Positions 44,186-52,277 of a stretch of DNA of 64,000 nt are shown one piece after another; position 1 is the stretch's first letter; each line of letters opens with the position of its first letter. Source of the DNA: Sphingomonadaceae bacterium OTU29LAMAA1 (GTDB taxonomy: Bacteria; Pseudomonadota; Alphaproteobacteria; Sphingomonadales; Sphingomonadaceae); contig CP099617.1 of NCBI GenBank assembly GCA_024072375.1, forward strand, positions 2,336,001 through 2,400,000, in the 5' to 3' direction. Below the pieces are notes generated by a model. That model ran no database searches, was not told the DNA's origin, and worked only from the letters and a program-made list of their open reading frames with translations. The position numbers were made by a program, and so were the translations under genes.

Positions 44186-44521
44186 ATGGAACAGCCGATC
44201 TTCACCCCGCCGTACGAACCCGTCGATTTGACCGACGATTCGCGTCAGGCACTCCGCAAGGCGGTGAAGATGCGCGCGCATTTGCGCGACCGCGGGCAGA
44301 CCCGGTTCGAGATCGAGGTCACCGACCTGTCGCTTTCGGGCTTCCGTGCCGAGACGAGCTTCACCCTGTGGCCGGGCACCGTCGTGTGGCTGACGCTGCC
44401 GGGCCTCGCCGGACTGGAAGCCGTGGTCGCATGGCGCGACAAGTTCAAATACGGCTGCGCCTTCGCCAAGCCGCTCCACCCTGCGGTATTCGAACACATT
44501 ATCGCGCTGTCGCAGCGTTAA
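44186..44521 (+). CDS. PilZ domain protein
   Basis: 111-residue single-domain PilZ protein. The core DLSLSGFRAETSFTLWPGTVVWLTLPGLAGLEAVVAWRDKFKYGCAF matches the family, including the D/NxSxxG motif; the RxxxR element that binds cyclic di-GMP is less clear (possibly RKAVKMRAHLRDR). ATG 44186 lacks a strong ribosome binding site. It follows crtZ by 25 bp and may be co-transcribed. Confidence 0.83.
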   Translation: MEQPIFTPPYEPVDLTDDSRQALRKAVKMRAHLRDRGQTRFEIEVTDLSLSGFRAETSFTLWPGTVVWLTLPGLAGLEAVVAWRDKFKYGCAFAKPLHPAVFEHIIALSQR

Positions 44522-44646
44522 GCGCGGCTACGTCCGCGCTGGTGCGCGGCACGCGCAAACCTGCGACCGGACGGCGAGTCGGCCTGCCGAACCCGTCCGA
44601 CGGCGGCTTTGCCGTCGTCGCGGATAATGCCACCCTTAGCATTCGC

Positions 44647-44756
44647 CCGTCACCCCGGACTTGTTCCGGGGTCCACTGGGCCGCAGCGGAAAGGATGGAG
44701 GCTCCAGCCTTTCCTTTCGCCGCGCGGTGACCCCGGAACAAGTCCGGGGTGACGGG
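44647..44756. repeat. Inverted palindromic repeat (CACCCCGGACTTGTTCCGGG family)
   Basis: Two arms, CACCCCGGACTTGTTCCGGG and its inverse, are separated by about 55 bp; each arm is a self-complementary hairpin. It occupies much of the gene-free 44522-44817 between the PilZ gene and the convergent prs gene. Confidence 0.82.
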
Positions 44757-44817
44757 GGACAATGGACGCAGGATTTCCCTTCAACACCCGCGCCCGGCAA
44801 CTGTCTTCACCGCCCCG

Positions 44818-45753
44818 TCAATCAAATAGCGACGACACCGACGTCTCATCCGCGATCCGCTTGATCGCCTCGCCGAGTAGCGGCGCGATCGGCAGATGCC
44901 GGATCCGCCCGGACTTGCCGATCGACTCGTGGTTCCCGATCGAATCGGTGATCACCAGCTCACGCAACGCCGACCCCTCGACCCGCGCCACCGCGCCGCC
45001 CGACAGAACGCCATGCGTGACATAGGCGACGACATCCTCCGCCCCCGCCTCGCGCAACGCCGCCGCCGCGTTGCACAATGTCCCCGCCGAATCGACGATA
45101 TCGTCGATCAGGATGCAGAACCGGCCTTCGACGTCGCCGATGATGTTCATCACCTCCGACTCGCCGGCACGCTCACGCCGCTTGTCGACGATCGCGAGCG
45201 GGGCGTTATCGAGCCGCTTCGCCAGCTGGCGGGCGCGCACCACGCCGCCGACGTCGGGCGAAACGACCATCATGTTCTTGCCCTTGAACCGCGCGTTGAT
45301 GTCCGCCGACATCACCGGCGCGGCATAGAGGTTGTCGGTCGGGATATCGAAGAAACCCTGGATCTGCCCCGCGTGCAGATCGACCGACAGCACGCGGTCC
45401 GCGCCGGCGACGGTGATGAGGTTGGCCACCAGCTTGGCCGAGATCGGCGTCCGCGGGCCCGGCTTCCGGTCCTGTCGCGCATAGCCCATGTACGGGATCA
45501 CCGCGGTGATGCGGCGCGCCGACGACCGCTTCAGCGCATCGATGATGATGAGCATTTCCATGAGGTTGTCGTTCGCCGGAAAGCCGGTCGACTGCAGCAC
45601 GAACACGTCCTCGCCGCGCACGTTTTCCTGGATCTCGACGAAGATCTCCTCGTCGGCGAAGCGGCGGACCAGCGCATCGGTCAGCGGAATCTCGAGGTAC
45701 GCCGCGATCTCCCGTGCCAGCGGAAGGTTCGAATTGCCGGTTATCAGTTTCAT
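44818..45753 (-). CDS. prs: Ribose-phosphate pyrophosphokinase
   Basis: PRPP synthase of 311 residues, which makes phosphoribosyl pyrophosphate from ribose-5-phosphate and ATP. Recognised segments are [46 protein letters not shown], the flexible loop [19 protein letters not shown] and the PRPP loop [18 protein letters not shown]. It is essential for nucleotide and NAD synthesis. It is divergent from gltX with a 131-bp intergenic region where no clear promoter is assigned. Confidence 0.96.
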   Translation of the reverse strand: MKLITGNSNLPLAREIAAYLEIPLTDALVRRFADEEIFVEIQENVRGEDVFVLQSTGFPANDNLMEMLIIIDALKRSSARRITAVIPYMGYARQDRKPGPRTPISAKLVANLITVAGADRVLSVDLHAGQIQGFFDIPTDNLYAAPVMSADINARFKGKNMMVVSPDVGGVVRARQLAKRLDNAPLAIVDKRRERAGESEVMNIIGDVEGRFCILIDDIVDSAGTLCNAAAALREAGAEDVVAYVTHGVLSGGAVARVEGSALRELVITDSIGNHESIGKSGRIRHLPIAPLLGEAIKRIADETSVSSLFD

Positions 45754-45884
45754 CGCGCTTGGCTCCGCCCCATCGATGGTGCGCGCCTTAGAGCCACCGT
45801 CACAAAACCGAAAGCTTCATCGGACGCGCACGGTCCGCATCCGTCCACCTTGTTCGCGAGCGGTCCACTGACTAGGCGCGTGGC

Positions 45885-47213
45885 ATGACCGTCACCACCC
45901 GCTTCGCCCCTTCCCCCACCGGCAGCCTGCATGTCGGCAACATCCGGGCGGCGCTGCACAATTGGATGTTCGCGCACGCGCAGGGCGGCCGGTTCGTGCT
46001 CCGCATCGACGATACCGATGCCGAGCGATCGGAAGAGCGGTTCGTCGACGGCATCCGTGCCGACCTCGGCTGGCTGGGCCTCGATCCCGATCTGGAGGTG
46101 CGCCAGTCGGAGCGATTCGCGCTCTATCAGGCGCGATTCGATGCGCTGGTCGCCGCAGGTCGCATCTATCCTGCGTATGAAACCGCGCAGGAACTGGATC
46201 TCAAGCGCAAGATCCTGCTCGGTCGCGGCCTGCCGCCGGTCTACGATCGCGCCGCACTGTCGCTGTCGCAAGCGGATCGCGCGCAACTGGAGGCGGACGG
46301 CGTCCGCCCGCACTGGCGCTTCAGGCTCGACCACGACGCCCCGATCGCGTGGGACGATCTGATCCGCGGGCCCCAGGCGTTCGATGCGAAGACGATGAGC
46401 GACCCCGTCGTCCGCCGCGCCGACGGATCGTGGCTCTACATGCTCCCGTCCGCGATCGACGACGCCGATCTCGGTATCACCCATGTCGTCCGCGGCGAGG
46501 ATCACGTCTCCAACACCTCGCTGCAATTGCAGATGTTCGAAGCGATGGGGGTGCCCGCACCGCGCTTCGCGCACGAGGCATTGCTGACCGGCGCGGAGGG
46601 CAAATTGTCGAAGCGCCTCGGCTCGCTGGGCGTGGAGCATTTCCGCGAACAGGGGATCGAGCCGCAGGCGGTGATCGCGCTGCTCGCCCGGATCGGCACC
46701 AGCGACCCGGTCGAGCCGATGGTCGATCCCGCGCCGCTGATCTCCGCGTTCGACTTCACCCGCTTCGGCCGGGCGCCGGCCCGGTTCGACGAAGCGGAAC
46801 TGGCGCAGGTCAACGCCCGGATCATCCACCAACTGCCCCATATCCGCGTCGCGGACCGGCTGCCGACCGGCATGGGCGGTGCGGAATGGGATGCGGTGCG
46901 CCCCAATCTGTCGCGGATCGCCGAGGCGGCGGACTGGTGGCGCGTGATCGAGGGACCGGTCGATGCCCCGGCGTTCGATGACGACACGCGAGCCTATCTG
47001 GCGCAGGCCGCGTCAGTGGCGGCAGCGATCGACTGGGCCGGCGACCCCTGGCACGCGCTCACCGACGCGCTGAAACAGGAGACCGGCCGCAAGGGCAAGG
47101 CGCTGTTCCTGCCGCTGCGACAGGCCCTGACCGGGTTGGATCACGGCCCGGACATGGCAGCGCTGCTGCCGCTGATCGGCCGCGAGCGGACGGTGGGGCG
47201 GTTGTCCGCCTGA
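45885..47213 (+). CDS. gltX: Glutamyl-tRNA synthetase
   Basis: Class I GluRS of 442 residues. The HIGH-like motif is APSPTGSLHVGNIRAALHNW and the KMSKS-like motif GKLSKRLGSLGVEHFREQG. It is shorter than standard discriminating GluRS (about 470 residues) and belongs to the short alphaproteobacterial form; whether it also charges tRNA-Gln depends on the presence of gatCAB elsewhere. The following gene is tonB, with its own promoter. Confidence 0.95.
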   Translation: MTVTTRFAPSPTGSLHVGNIRAALHNWMFAHAQGGRFVLRIDDTDAERSEERFVDGIRADLGWLGLDPDLEVRQSERFALYQARFDALVAAGRIYPAYETAQELDLKRKILLGRGLPPVYDRAALSLSQADRAQLEADGVRPHWRFRLDHDAPIAWDDLIRGPQAFDAKTMSDPVVRRADGSWLYMLPSAIDDADLGITHVVRGEDHVSNTSLQLQMFEAMGVPAPRFAHEALLTGAEGKLSKRLGSLGVEHFREQGIEPQAVIALLARIGTSDPVEPMVDPAPLISAFDFTRFGRAPARFDEAELAQVNARIIHQLPHIRVADRLPTGMGGAEWDAVRPNLSRIAEAADWWRVIEGPVDAPAFDDDTRAYLAQAASVAAAIDWAGDPWHALTDALKQETGRKGKALFLPLRQALTGLDHGPDMAALLPLIGRERTVGRLSA

Positions 47214-47238
47214 TCGTCATTGCCATGAGATTAGATAC

Positions 47239-47266
47239 TTGACGTCGTAACGTTACAACGTACCAT
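47239..47266 (+). promoter_or_regulatory. tonB promoter with near-palindromic operator
   Basis: TTGACG (47239-47244), a 16-base spacer and TACCAT (47261-47266) form a sigma-70-like promoter. Overlapping it, 47242-47261 is a 20-bp palindrome with one mismatched pair, centred on GTAACGTTAC. Such symmetry across the spacer is typical of a repressor site, for example of a TetR-type regulator. Confidence 0.55.
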
Positions 47267-47317
47267 TCACCTCCTCAAGGAGACGCAATCGAGTCGAACA
47301 CGAACAGGAGACGGATC

Positions 47318-47992
47318 ATGTACGCAGACCGCCACGCCCAGCCGACCCGTTTCAACCCCGGTGGCCTCACCGCCGCCATCGCGATCAACGCGGGGCTGGT
47401 CGCTGCATTGATGTTCGCCGGGCCGACGATCCTGCCGGGCGATCCCGTCCGTATCCTCGAGACCACCAACATTCCGATCGATCAGCCTCCTCCCGAACCA
47501 CCCAGGCCGCAGCCGAGAACGGAAGAGGTCGTCGCCAACCGCCCGACCGAAACGATCGTCGCCCCGAACCCGATCGTACCCACGCCATCCACGTCCGACC
47601 TCGTCACCACCACGACGATCGTCCCGACACCGCCGCTGACTCCGATCATCGGCAGCGATCCCGGTCCGGTCGTCATCGCGACACCCGCGCCGCTGCCCCC
47701 GCTGATCGCGCCGCAGGTCGATCCCCGTTACGCCAGCGCCTTTCAGCCGACCTATCCGCCGGCAGAGCGCCGCGCCAACCGCGACGGCCGCGTCACCGTC
47801 CGCGTGCTGGTCGGCATCGACGGCCGCGTGAAGCAGATCGAGCGCGTCACCGCGACCAGCGACGCCTTCTGGCAGGTGACGCAGGACCGCGCGCTCCGGT
47901 CGTGGCGCTTCAAGCCCGCCACCCGCGGCGACGTTCCGGTCGAGGCGTGGCGGACGATGTCCCTGACCTTCCGCATGGAGGATGCGGGCTGA
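47318..47992 (+). CDS. Energy transducer TonB
   Basis: 224-residue TonB-family protein. One N-terminal membrane segment is followed by a Pro-rich rod (PPPEPPRPQPRTEE and related repeats), and the C-terminal TonB domain is seen from YPPAERRANRDGRVTVRVLVGIDGRVKQIE to RSWRFKPATRGDVPVEAW. It couples proton-motive force to outer-membrane receptors. GGAGACGGATC precedes the ATG. exbBD are not adjacent. A near-palindromic operator covers its promoter. Confidence 0.88.
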   Translation: MYADRHAQPTRFNPGGLTAAIAINAGLVAALMFAGPTILPGDPVRILETTNIPIDQPPPEPPRPQPRTEEVVANRPTETIVAPNPIVPTPSTSDLVTTTTIVPTPPLTPIIGSDPGPVVIATPAPLPPLIAPQVDPRYASAFQPTYPPAERRANRDGRVTVRVLVGIDGRVKQIERVTATSDAFWQVTQDRALRSWRFKPATRGDVPVEAWRTMSLTFRMEDAG

Positions 47993-48061
47993 GGAGGCGG
48001 GCTGAGCAGGCAGGGGCGAAAGGTCGCCGAGCAGGAGGGGCCGAGCCACCGTCCGCATCTC

Positions 48062-48089
48062 ATGTGCTCTCGCGAAAGCGGGAGCACAT
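48062..48089. other. Strong hairpin with GAAA tetraloop
   Basis: Twelve base pairs close a GAAA loop (ATGTGCTCTCGC GAAA GCGGGAGCACAT, one G-T wobble). There is no T-tract. It lies in the otherwise gene-free 47993-48350 after tonB and could stabilise or terminate that transcript. The rest of the region holds GC-rich sequence with no supported gene. Confidence 0.65.
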
Positions 48090-48350
48090 CGGGCGACACA
48101 TGCCGAAGACCCCATCCCCGTAACCGGGCAATACGTGCCCGCCTTGAACAACGCCCCCCCCGGAAAACACGCGGGTGCTGTGGCAACGAAGGTGGTCGGG
48201 GCGGGCGGCACGCCACCGCCACGTCAGCCGAACCAGCCCGGCGGCCCGCGCCGGCAACAAGGAAGGCAGAAGTCGACGCGCAAGGGCGCAGATCATCCAT
48301 CCACCACAGACCACTGGCCTAGCCGCCCCCGCCCCCCTACATTCGCCGTC

Positions 48351-48698
48351 ATGCAGTTCTTCAGCCGCTTTTCGCCGGTCCGCGCCTACAGGGACCTGCG
48401 CCTGTTCCTCAGCGGACGTCAGCCGTACGAACTCGGCTTTCTGGTGCTGGCGATGGGGGTCACCGGCTTCTTCGTCTATGCGTTCATGCGCAACGACATT
48501 CCGCCCGAACCCTATTCCCCGAACATCATCTATTTCAACAACTACCGCGCCGACCGCACGGATGCGCAGATCAAGGCGCAGCAGGAGATCGACAAGGTCG
48601 AACAGGACAAGCGCATCGCTGCCCAGAAGGCGCGCGAGGAGAAGTTGCGCAGCCAGTTCAAGCAGGTCGACGACGCGATGAGCAAGTGGGGCCTGTAG
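48351..48698 (+). CDS. Hypothetical single-pass membrane protein
   Basis: 115 residues with one membrane helix near residues 30-48 (LGFLVLAMGVTGFFVYAF), a short periplasmic or cytoplasmic segment PPEPYSPNIIYFNNYRADRT, then a charged coiled-coil-like tail. It recalls small proteins found in sphingomonads, but no function is assigned. ATG 48351 is chosen because the amphipathic N-terminus precedes the helix. It overlaps ribD by 13 bp, so it is the first gene of the riboflavin operon. Confidence 0.75.
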   Translation: MQFFSRFSPVRAYRDLRLFLSGRQPYELGFLVLAMGVTGFFVYAFMRNDIPPEPYSPNIIYFNNYRADRTDAQIKAQQEIDKVEQDKRIAAQKAREEKLRSQFKQVDDAMSKWGL

Positions 48699-49729
48699 CC
48701 GACGACGGGCGCTGGATGGGTGTCGCGCTCGCGCTCGGCGAGCGGACGCGCGGGCGGACCTGTCCCAATCCCAACGTCGGCTGCGTCGTCGTTCGTGCGG
48801 GCGTCGTCGTCGGTCGTGGCGCCACCCAGCCCGGCGGTCGCCCCCATGCCGAGGCCATGGCGCTGGCGCAGGCCGGCGAGCGCGCGCGCGGCGCGACGGT
48901 CTATACGACGCTGGAACCCTGCGCCCATGTCTCCACCCGCGGTCCCGCCTGCGCCGACCTGCTGATCGCTGCCGGCGTAGCCCGCGTGGTGATCGCGCTC
49001 GGTGACCCCGACCCGCGCACCGACCGCATCGGCGCCGCTCGCCTGCGCGATGCCGGCATCGCCGTGACGATCGGCACCCGCGCTGCGGAGGCGACGCGCG
49101 GCATGGCGGGTTTCCTCACCCGCCAACGCCTCGGCCGCCCGTTCGTGACGCTGAAACTCGCTACCTCGCTCGACGGCTGCATCGCACTGGCGGACGACAC
49201 CAGCCGCTGGATCACCGGTCCACAGGCCCGCGCCCACGCCCATCTCGAACGCAGCCGCCACGACGCGATCCTCGTCGGCCGCGGCACGTGGGAGGTGGAC
49301 GAGCCCAGCCTCGACGTACGGCTGCCCGGACTGCAAGATCGCAGCCCCATGCGGGTCATCCTGTCCTCTCACCCTTCCTCATCCCTCTCCCGGCGGGAGA
49401 GGGAGGGAGCATCGGAGGCGCGGAAGGGTGAGGGTGAGCGCGACGCACTCTGGATCACCGCCCCCAACGACATCGCCACCCTCCCCGCCGATCACCTTCT
49501 GATCGAAGGCGGCGCCGCCACCGCCGCCGCCTTCCTCCAGGCCGACCTCGTCGACCGCCTCCTGCTCTACCGCGCGCCGATCCTGATCGGCGGCGGCAAG
49601 CATGCGGTTCGCGACATCGGCCTCGCCGATCTCGGCACGGCACACGGACGCTGGCGGCTGCACGATGCGCGGCAGCTTGGCACCGATCGATGTGAGGTCT
49701 ACGAGCGCAGCCCATGTTCACCGGCATAG
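48686..49729 (+). CDS. ribD: Bifunctional riboflavin deaminase/reductase RibD
   Basis: 347-residue enzyme for deamination and side-chain reduction of the early pyrimidine intermediate in riboflavin synthesis. The deaminase zinc site is GGRPHAEAMAL with LEPCAHVSTRGPACADLL. The reductase domain starts near FVTLKLATSLDGCIALADDTSRWITG. A palindromic intergenic-type repeat (49369-49439) is embedded in frame in the reductase domain, adding about 24 polar residues (HPSSSLSRREREGASEARK). The start is probably GTG 48686, because ATG 48716 would cut the first helix. Confidence 0.9.
   Translation: MGPVADDGRWMGVALALGERTRGRTCPNPNVGCVVVRAGVVVGRGATQPGGRPHAEAMALAQAGERARGATVYTTLEPCAHVSTRGPACADLLIAAGVARVVIALGDPDPRTDRIGAARLRDAGIAVTIGTRAAEATRGMAGFLTRQRLGRPFVTLKLATSLDGCIALADDTSRWITGPQARAHAHLERSRHDAILVGRGTWEVDEPSLDVRLPGLQDRSPMRVILSSHPSSSLSRREREGASEARKGEGERDALWITAPNDIATLPADHLLIEGGAATAAAFLQADLVDRLLLYRAPILIGGGKHAVRDIGLADLGTAHGRWRLHDARQLGTDRCEVYERSPCSPA
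49369..49439. repeat. Palindromic repeat embedded in ribD
   Basis: CTCTCACCCTTCCTC and a run ending AAGGGTGAGGGTGAG flank CTCTCCCGGCGGGAGAG. It is related to the intergenic repeat at 35921-36014. It keeps the ribD frame open and occupies a loop of the reductase domain. Confidence 0.8.
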
Positions 49730-50319
49730 TCAGCGATATCGGCACCATCGACTCGGTCGAGCACCGTGGCGATACCCGCATCCGCATCGCCACCGCCTAT
49801 GACACCGACACGGTCGACCTCGGCGCATCGATCGCCTGTTCGGGTGTCTGCCTCACCGTCGTCGACAAGGGACCGGCATGGTTCGACGTGCAGGTGTCGG
49901 GCGAAACGATCAGCCGCACCGCGCGCGACCAGTGGACGACGGGACGCAAGCTCAACCTCGAACGCGCGATGAAGCTGGGCGACGAACTCGGTGGCCATAT
50001 TGTCACGGGCCATGTCGACGGCATCGCCGAAGTGCTGTCGATCGTGCCGACGGGCGAATCGCACCGCATCGCCTTCGCCGTCCCCGCCGCGCTCGCGCCC
50101 TTCATCGCGCCCAAGGGCTCGATCACGATCGACGGCGTGTCGCTCACCATCAACACGGTCGAGGATCACGGCGATACGACGCACTTCACCGTGAACCTGA
50201 TCCCCCACACCCAGGCGGTCACCACGCTCGGCACCCTGCAACAGGGCCAGGCGGTGAATATCGAGATCGACGTCCTCGCCCGCTATCTGCAACGCATGGA
50301 GCATTACCGTGGCCGCTAA
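49714..50319 (+). CDS. ribE: Riboflavin synthase, alpha subunit
   Basis: 201-residue riboflavin synthase with the duplicated lumazine-binding domain. The first repeat opens MFTGIVSDIGTIDSVEHRGD and contains SIACSGVCLTVVD; the second contains GHIVTGHVDGIAEV and GSITIDGVSLTIN. It dismutates two 6,7-dimethyl-8-ribityllumazine to riboflavin. It overlaps ribD by 16 bp and ribBA by 11 bp, so the operon is tightly coupled. Confidence 0.95.
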   Translation: MFTGIVSDIGTIDSVEHRGDTRIRIATAYDTDTVDLGASIACSGVCLTVVDKGPAWFDVQVSGETISRTARDQWTTGRKLNLERAMKLGDELGGHIVTGHVDGIAEVLSIVPTGESHRIAFAVPAALAPFIAPKGSITIDGVSLTINTVEDHGDTTHFTVNLIPHTQAVTTLGTLQQGQAVNIEIDVLARYLQRMEHYRGR

Positions 50320-51460
50320 GCCGGAACTCGCCCGCCTGAGGCACGCCTTCCTGTCGTCGCCCGAAGAGATCATCGACGAGGCGCGCAACGGCCGGATGTT
50401 CATCCTGGTCGACGACGAGGATCGCGAGAACGAAGGCGACCTGGTGATCCCGGCGCAGATGGCGACGCCCGAAAAGATCAACTTCATGGCCAAGCATGGC
50501 CGCGGGCTGGTCTGCCTCGCGCTCACGAAGTCGCGCGTCGAGGAACTCGGCCTGTCGCTGATGAGCCGCAACAACGGCACGCGCTACGAAACCGCCTTCA
50601 CCACCTCGATCGAGGCGCGCGACGGCGTCACCACCGGCATCTCCGCCGCCGACCGCGCGCGCACCGTCGCGGTGGCGATCGATTCGTCCAAATCGCGCGA
50701 CGAGATCGTGACGCCCGGCCACGTCTTCCCGCTGGTCGCGCGCGACGGCGGCGTGCTGGTGCGCACCGGCCATACCGAAGCGGCGGTCGACGTGTCGCGG
50801 CTCGCCGGCCTCAACCCCTCGGGCGTGATCTGCGAGATCATGAACGAGGACGGGACGATGGCCCGCCTCGACGACCTCGTCACCTTCGCGCAATTCCACA
50901 ATCTCAAGATCGGCACGATCCGCGATCTGATCGCCTATCGCCGCCGCTACGACCATCTCGTCGAAAAACGCGCCGAAGCCCGCTTCGTCAGCGAATGGGG
51001 CGGCGAATGGACCGCGCTCACCTATTGGAACAAGGCGACCGGCAGCGAACAGATCGCGCTGGTCAAGGGCAAGGTCGATCCCGCCAAGCCGACGCTCGTC
51101 CGCATGCACGCGCTGTCCCCCTTCGCCGACATCTTCGGCGAGGGCGGCGACCGCGCCGGCCTGCTCCGCCGCTCGATGGAGATCATCGCGGACGAAGGCG
51201 CCGGCGTCATCGTCGTCATCAACCGCCCCCGCCCCGACCAGTTCACCGTCGCGCTGCAGGCGAAGGCCGGCACGCTGCCGAAGGAGGACATGGAAGAGCT
51301 GCGCGATTACGGCGTCGGCGCGATGATTCTGACCGAATTGGGCGTCGAGGAAATGGTCCTCCTTACCAACACTCACCACACGCTGGTCGGCCTCGACGGC
51401 TATGGCCTGTCGATCGTCGGCGAACGCGCGATCGAAACGCCGGAAGAGACGGGAGCCTGA
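50309..51460 (+). CDS. ribBA: DHBP synthase with degenerate GTP cyclohydrolase II domain
   Basis: 383 residues, starting at GTG 50309. The N-terminal RibB domain (about residues 1-215) is intact: [35 protein letters not shown]. It makes dihydroxybutanone phosphate from ribulose 5-phosphate. The C-terminal RibA-like domain lacks the zinc Cys triad expected near its His (here [20 protein letters not shown] instead of the usual Cys-containing motif), so GTP cyclohydrolase II activity is unlikely. A functional ribA must be encoded elsewhere. It sits between ribE and ribH. Confidence 0.9.
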   Translation: MAAKPELARLRHAFLSSPEEIIDEARNGRMFILVDDEDRENEGDLVIPAQMATPEKINFMAKHGRGLVCLALTKSRVEELGLSLMSRNNGTRYETAFTTSIEARDGVTTGISAADRARTVAVAIDSSKSRDEIVTPGHVFPLVARDGGVLVRTGHTEAAVDVSRLAGLNPSGVICEIMNEDGTMARLDDLVTFAQFHNLKIGTIRDLIAYRRRYDHLVEKRAEARFVSEWGGEWTALTYWNKATGSEQIALVKGKVDPAKPTLVRMHALSPFADIFGEGGDRAGLLRRSMEIIADEGAGVIVVINRPRPDQFTVALQAKAGTLPKEDMEELRDYGVGAMILTELGVEEMVLLTNTHHTLVGLDGYGLSIVGERAIETPEETGA

Positions 51461-51461
51461 C

Positions 51462-51881
51462 ATGGCGCATATCCTCATCGTCGAAGCCCGCTTCTACGAC
51501 CATCTCAACGACATGCTCGTCGCCGGCGCCCGCGCCGCGATCGAGGCGGCGGGCCACACCCACGACACGATCACCGTGCCGGGTGCGCTCGAGGTGCCGG
51601 GCGCGATCGCGCTGGCGGCGGACAGCGACCGCTACGACGCCTTCGTCGCACTGGGCGTCGTGATCCGCGGCGAAACCTATCATTTCGAGATCGTCTCCAA
51701 CGAGAGCGCCCGCGGCATCATGGCGCTGACGCTCGACGGCCTCGCGATCGGCAACGGCATCCTGACCACGGAAAACGAAGCGCAAGCCATCGTCCGCGCC
51801 GATCCGGGCCAGCTCGACAAGGGCGGCGGCGCGGCTCAGGCGGCACTGGCGATGCTGGCTTTGCGCGAGAGTATGGGCTGA
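51462..51881 (+). CDS. ribH: 6,7-dimethyl-8-ribityllumazine synthase
   Basis: Lumazine synthase of 139 residues, a small icosahedral- or pentamer-forming enzyme. Motifs are [37 protein letters not shown] and LTTENEAQA. It condenses the RibD product (after dephosphorylation) with the RibB product. It is the last gene of the riboflavin unit and is followed by a long inverted repeat. Confidence 0.95.
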   Translation: MAHILIVEARFYDHLNDMLVAGARAAIEAAGHTHDTITVPGALEVPGAIALAADSDRYDAFVALGVVIRGETYHFEIVSNESARGIMALTLDGLAIGNGILTTENEAQAIVRADPGQLDKGGGAAQAALAMLALRESMG

Positions 51882-51928
51882 CGTAACCGGGCTTCATCAT
51901 TCACGCGAAGCCGCAAAGACGCGAAGAG

Positions 51929-52094
51929 AAGGTTGGTTCGCGCGGAGACGCGGAGACGCGGAGAAGAAGAGGGGTGGCGGCGCAGCCTCTCTCCTAGCGC
52001 AACGGCGATACCGGGATCGACGGCCGAATGGTCTGCCGAAGGCGAGGCAAGCGCGACACCTCCGCGTCTCCGCGTCTCCGCGCGAACCAACCTT
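51929..52094. repeat. 35-bp perfect inverted repeat after ribH
   Basis: The 35-base arm at 51929-51963, starting AAGGTTGGTTCGCGCGGAGA, recurs exactly inverted at 52060-52094 with 96 bases between. A third, partial copy follows at about 52118-52140. The arm includes tandem GGAGACGC units related to the repeat after lysS. The rest of 51882-52277 has no gene. Confidence 0.85.
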
Positions 52095-52178
52095 CTTCTT
52101 CCTTCGCGTCGTCGGGCCTTCGCGCGAACCAACCTTCTTCCTCGCGCTTGCCCGAAAACACCCCCACCTCCGCATACC

Positions 52179-52211
52179 AAAAAAAGACCCGGTACGTCGC
52201 CGCACCGGGTC
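52179..52211 (-). terminator. Intrinsic terminator of amtB
   Basis: Reading the minus strand, GACCCGGT and ACCGGGTC form an 8-bp stem with a ten-base loop followed by seven T. It lies 67 bp downstream of the amtB stop codon. Confidence 0.85.
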
Positions 52212-52277
52212 AAGGTCGTCCGCAGGAGGAACGTCGTGGGGGGCGGGGATCTGCTGCCCCCGCGCCCGATGCGTAAA

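Noticed and set aside
48062..48350. Small open frames in the gap after tonB
   Set aside because: No ribosome binding site, no recognisable domain, and Arg/Pro/Gly-rich on both strands.
47993..48686. Possible FMN riboswitch ahead of the riboflavin operon
   Set aside because: I could not identify the conserved multi-stem FMN aptamer sequence; only an isolated hairpin is clear.
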